Below are positions 5,487 through 6,580 of a DNA stretch of 6,580 nucleotides, in pieces. Positions within the stretch are counted from its first letter, which is position 1, and each line of letters starts with the position of its first letter. The translations under genes were made by a program, and so were the position numbers. The stretch spans positions 1-6,580 of the forward strand of contig JBGSYN010000264.1 in assembly GCA_041750975.1 (NCBI GenBank). The letters are read 5' to 3'. The notes beneath the pieces were generated by a model, which was given only the letters and a program-made list of their open reading frames with translations, had not been told where the DNA came from and searched no databases. This DNA comes from JBGSYN01 sp041750975 (GTDB taxonomy: Bacteria > Pseudomonadota > Alphaproteobacteria > Geminicoccales > Geminicoccaceae).

Positions 5487-6206
5487 CTAGGCGCTTTCCA
5501 TGCCGCGCCGCGCCCGCCGCTCCAGCCGGTCGCGGGCGATGTCGGATATCGCCGTCATCATCAGATAAAGCGCTCCCGCGGCGAGAAAGAAGACCAAGGG
5601 CTCGCGGGTCGTTTCACTGCCGATCTTGGCCATGCGCAGCAACTCGTCGAGCGCGATAACGGCCGCAAGCGACGTATCCTTCAGCATGACCATCCAGAGA
5701 TTGCCGAGCCCCGGTATCGCAAATCGCCAGATCTGCGGCATGCGAATGCGGGAAAACGCTTGCCTGCCCGACATGCCGCACGCCGTGGCCGCTTCCATTT
5801 GGCCCGAAGGTACGGCGAGATAGGCGCCCCTGAAGACCTCGCAGGCATAGGCTGCGAAGATCAGAGCGAGGCCCAGGACCGCAGCCAGGAATTTCGGCAT
5901 CTCGAAGGGTGCGGCCAGGCCGAACATGGCAAAACCCGACTGCAGCGCCGCTTCCGATCCAAAATAGACCAGCAGCAGGACCAGAAACTCAGGGGTACCG
6001 CGGATGAATCCCGTATAGCCCTCGGCAAGCCATGCCAAAGGCGGGAACCGCTGCAGCTTGGCGCCAGCCAGAAGAAGCCCCAGCGCGAGGCCGACGCCAA
6101 GTGCGCATAGCGCCAGCTGCAGCGTGACCCAAGCGCCCCGCAACAACTCATCGCCCCAGCCCTCGGGGCCGAAGCCGAGAAGGGCGAGGCCGCTCGGGTC
6201 TTCCAT
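5487..6206 (-). CDS. Polar amino acid ABC transporter permease, HisQ/OccQ-like
   Basis: This 239-residue membrane protein is the partner of the HisM-like permease downstream. The start GFGPEGWGDELLRGAWVTLQ is typical of HisQ/OccQ proteins. FIRGTPEFLVLLL (67-79) is the conserved segment after the first membrane helices. The EAA loop reads EAATACG (138-144) followed by RMPQ (155-158), a slight departure from the more usual LPQ. Hydrophobic segments lie near residues 26-48, 70-92, 106-124, 165-190 and 203-221. ATG at 6206 is chosen because it keeps the conserved N-terminus, but no clear Shine-Dalgarno site precedes it. A two-codon ORF (ATG GTC TGA, 6214-6206) overlaps the start as TGATG. A stem-loop ends 14 bases upstream. 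Translation may rely on coupling or be weak, keeping permease below binding protein. Confidence 0.92.
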   Translation of the reverse strand: MEDPSGLALLGFGPEGWGDELLRGAWVTLQLALCALGVGLALGLLLAGAKLQRFPPLAWLAEGYTGFIRGTPEFLVLLLVYFGSEAALQSGFAMFGLAAPFEMPKFLAAVLGLALIFAAYACEVFRGAYLAVPSGQMEAATACGMSGRQAFSRIRMPQIWRFAIPGLGNLWMVMLKDTSLAAVIALDELLRMAKIGSETTREPLVFFLAAGALYLMMTAISDIARDRLERRARRGMESA

Positions 6207-6220
6207 CAGACCATGTCGAA

Positions 6221-6261
6221 GGCTTGTCCGGGGGGACGCACCATATCCGGACCGTCAAGCC
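6221..6261 (-). promoter_or_regulatory. Stem-loop between the binding-protein and permease genes
   Basis: In the transcript GGCTTG (6261-6256) pairs with CAAGCC (6226-6221), and TCCGG (6251-6247) pairs with CCGGA (6231-6227). That makes 11 pairs with one 4-nt bulge (6255-6252) and a 15-nt loop. No T-run follows, so it is not an intrinsic terminator. Stem-loops at this place in other importer operons (for example REP elements after malE or hisJ) protect the upstream mRNA from 3' exonucleases and raise binding protein relative to permeases. That role is inferred here. Confidence 0.55.
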
Positions 6262-6275
6262 GATCGATTTCGATC
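6262..6275. repeat. Short inverted repeat over the binding-protein stop codon
   Basis: GATCGA-TT-TCGATC is a 6-bp inverted repeat with a 2-bp centre. As RNA it could form a 5-bp stem with a 4-nt loop. It covers two of the three bases of the TGA stop (6276-6274) and abuts the larger stem-loop at 6221-6261, so the two may stack as one 3' structure. It is too weak to matter alone. Confidence 0.3.
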
Positions 6276-6580
6276 AATAGATGTTCACGTTGAAATACTG
6301 GTCGTTGATCTCCTCATAGGTGCCGTTCTCGAGGATCGCGGCGAGTGCCGCGTTCAACTGCTCCTTGAGCTCGGTCTCGTCCTGGCGGACGCCGATGCCG
6401 ATCTTGTCGTCGATGTCGATCTTGTCGCCGAGAAAAGCAAAGTCCTCATTGTCCTTGAGCCAGTCGGCGGCTGGCAGATAGTCGCTGACCAGGACGTCGA
6501 CCCGGCCCGCCACGAGATCCCCATAGGCTGCGGTCTGCGTGTCGTAGAGTTTGATATCCGCGCGCCTGCCGAAATTGTCC
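6274..6580 (-). CDS. Amino acid ABC transporter substrate-binding protein, C-terminal part
   Basis: The last 101 residues of a periplasmic solute-binding protein of family 3 (SBP_bac_3; the lysine/arginine/ornithine, histidine and opine binding group) are visible; the 5' part is beyond the right edge. Typical traits are the lobe-hinge region with AAYGDLVAGRVDVLVSDYL, in which the aspartate of GRVD is the commonly conserved one, then KIGIGVRQDETELKEQLNAA and the end NGTYEEINDQYFNVNIY. The frame is open to base 6580 with no start needed inside the window: the GTG at 6513 encodes an internal valine and is not a start. The first gene of the two permeases begins 67 bp past the stop. Family identity is firm; the ligand cannot be named from the C-terminus. 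Confidence 0.9.
   Translation of the reverse strand, partial: DNFGRRADIKLYDTQTAAYGDLVAGRVDVLVSDYLPAADWLKDNEDFAFLGDKIDIDDKIGIGVRQDETELKEQLNAALAAILENGTYEEINDQYFNVNIY

Noticed and set aside
6274..6513. Standalone 79-residue protein starting at GTG 6513
   Set aside because: The frame continues open to the window edge with solute-binding-protein sequence; the GTG encodes a valine within it.
1..6580. Mobile element, CRISPR array, tRNA, toxin-antitoxin or phage-defence genes
   Set aside because: No transposase, regularly spaced repeats, cloverleaf, or defence-type domains were found on either strand.

Overview
The window reads as ordinary high-GC chromosomal DNA of an alphaproteobacterium, most likely a member of the Hyphomicrobiales (Rhizobium/Agrobacterium relatives). 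This rests on ClpB and HisQM/OccQM-type sequences that look rhizobial, GTG starts, and promoter-like boxes close to the rhizobial CTTGAC-N17-CTATAT pattern. The taxonomic call is inference from sequence character, not from a search.

Layout. Positions 1-475 hold no convincing large gene. They contain a strong minus-strand intrinsic-terminator structure (130-183), a promoter-like sequence in the same direction just upstream of it (196-224), a cluster of perfect palindromes (245-295) and a possible 23-codon ORF (366-437). Next comes one plus-strand gene (476-2017) for a membrane-anchored or exported LysM/M23 peptidoglycan metallopeptidase with all expected zinc and catalytic residues. It converges, with only 7 bp between stop codons, on a complete minus-strand clpB (2025-4619), the Hsp100 disaggregase. 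A 127-bp gap upstream of clpB carries a heat-shock-like promoter candidate, a tandem repeat and a leader hairpin. Further right, also on the minus strand, are the last three genes of a polar amino acid/opine-type ABC importer: the C-terminal part of the solute-binding protein (6274-6580, cut by the window edge), then two permeases (5487-6206 and 4747-5484).

How the genes work together. The binding protein, the HisQ-like permease and the HisM-like permease form one uptake system. Its ATPase is not downstream and is expected to the right of the window (binding-protein side) or elsewhere. A bulged stem-loop between the binding protein and first permease, plus the lack of a clear Shine-Dalgarno site for that permease, fits the usual excess of binding protein over membrane subunits. 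The M23 peptidase and ClpB are functionally separate from the transporter.

I see no mobile element, CRISPR array, tRNA, rRNA or clear novel multi-gene system. The most interesting unexplained signal is the promoter/terminator pair on the minus strand near 130-224, which could define a very short RNA.
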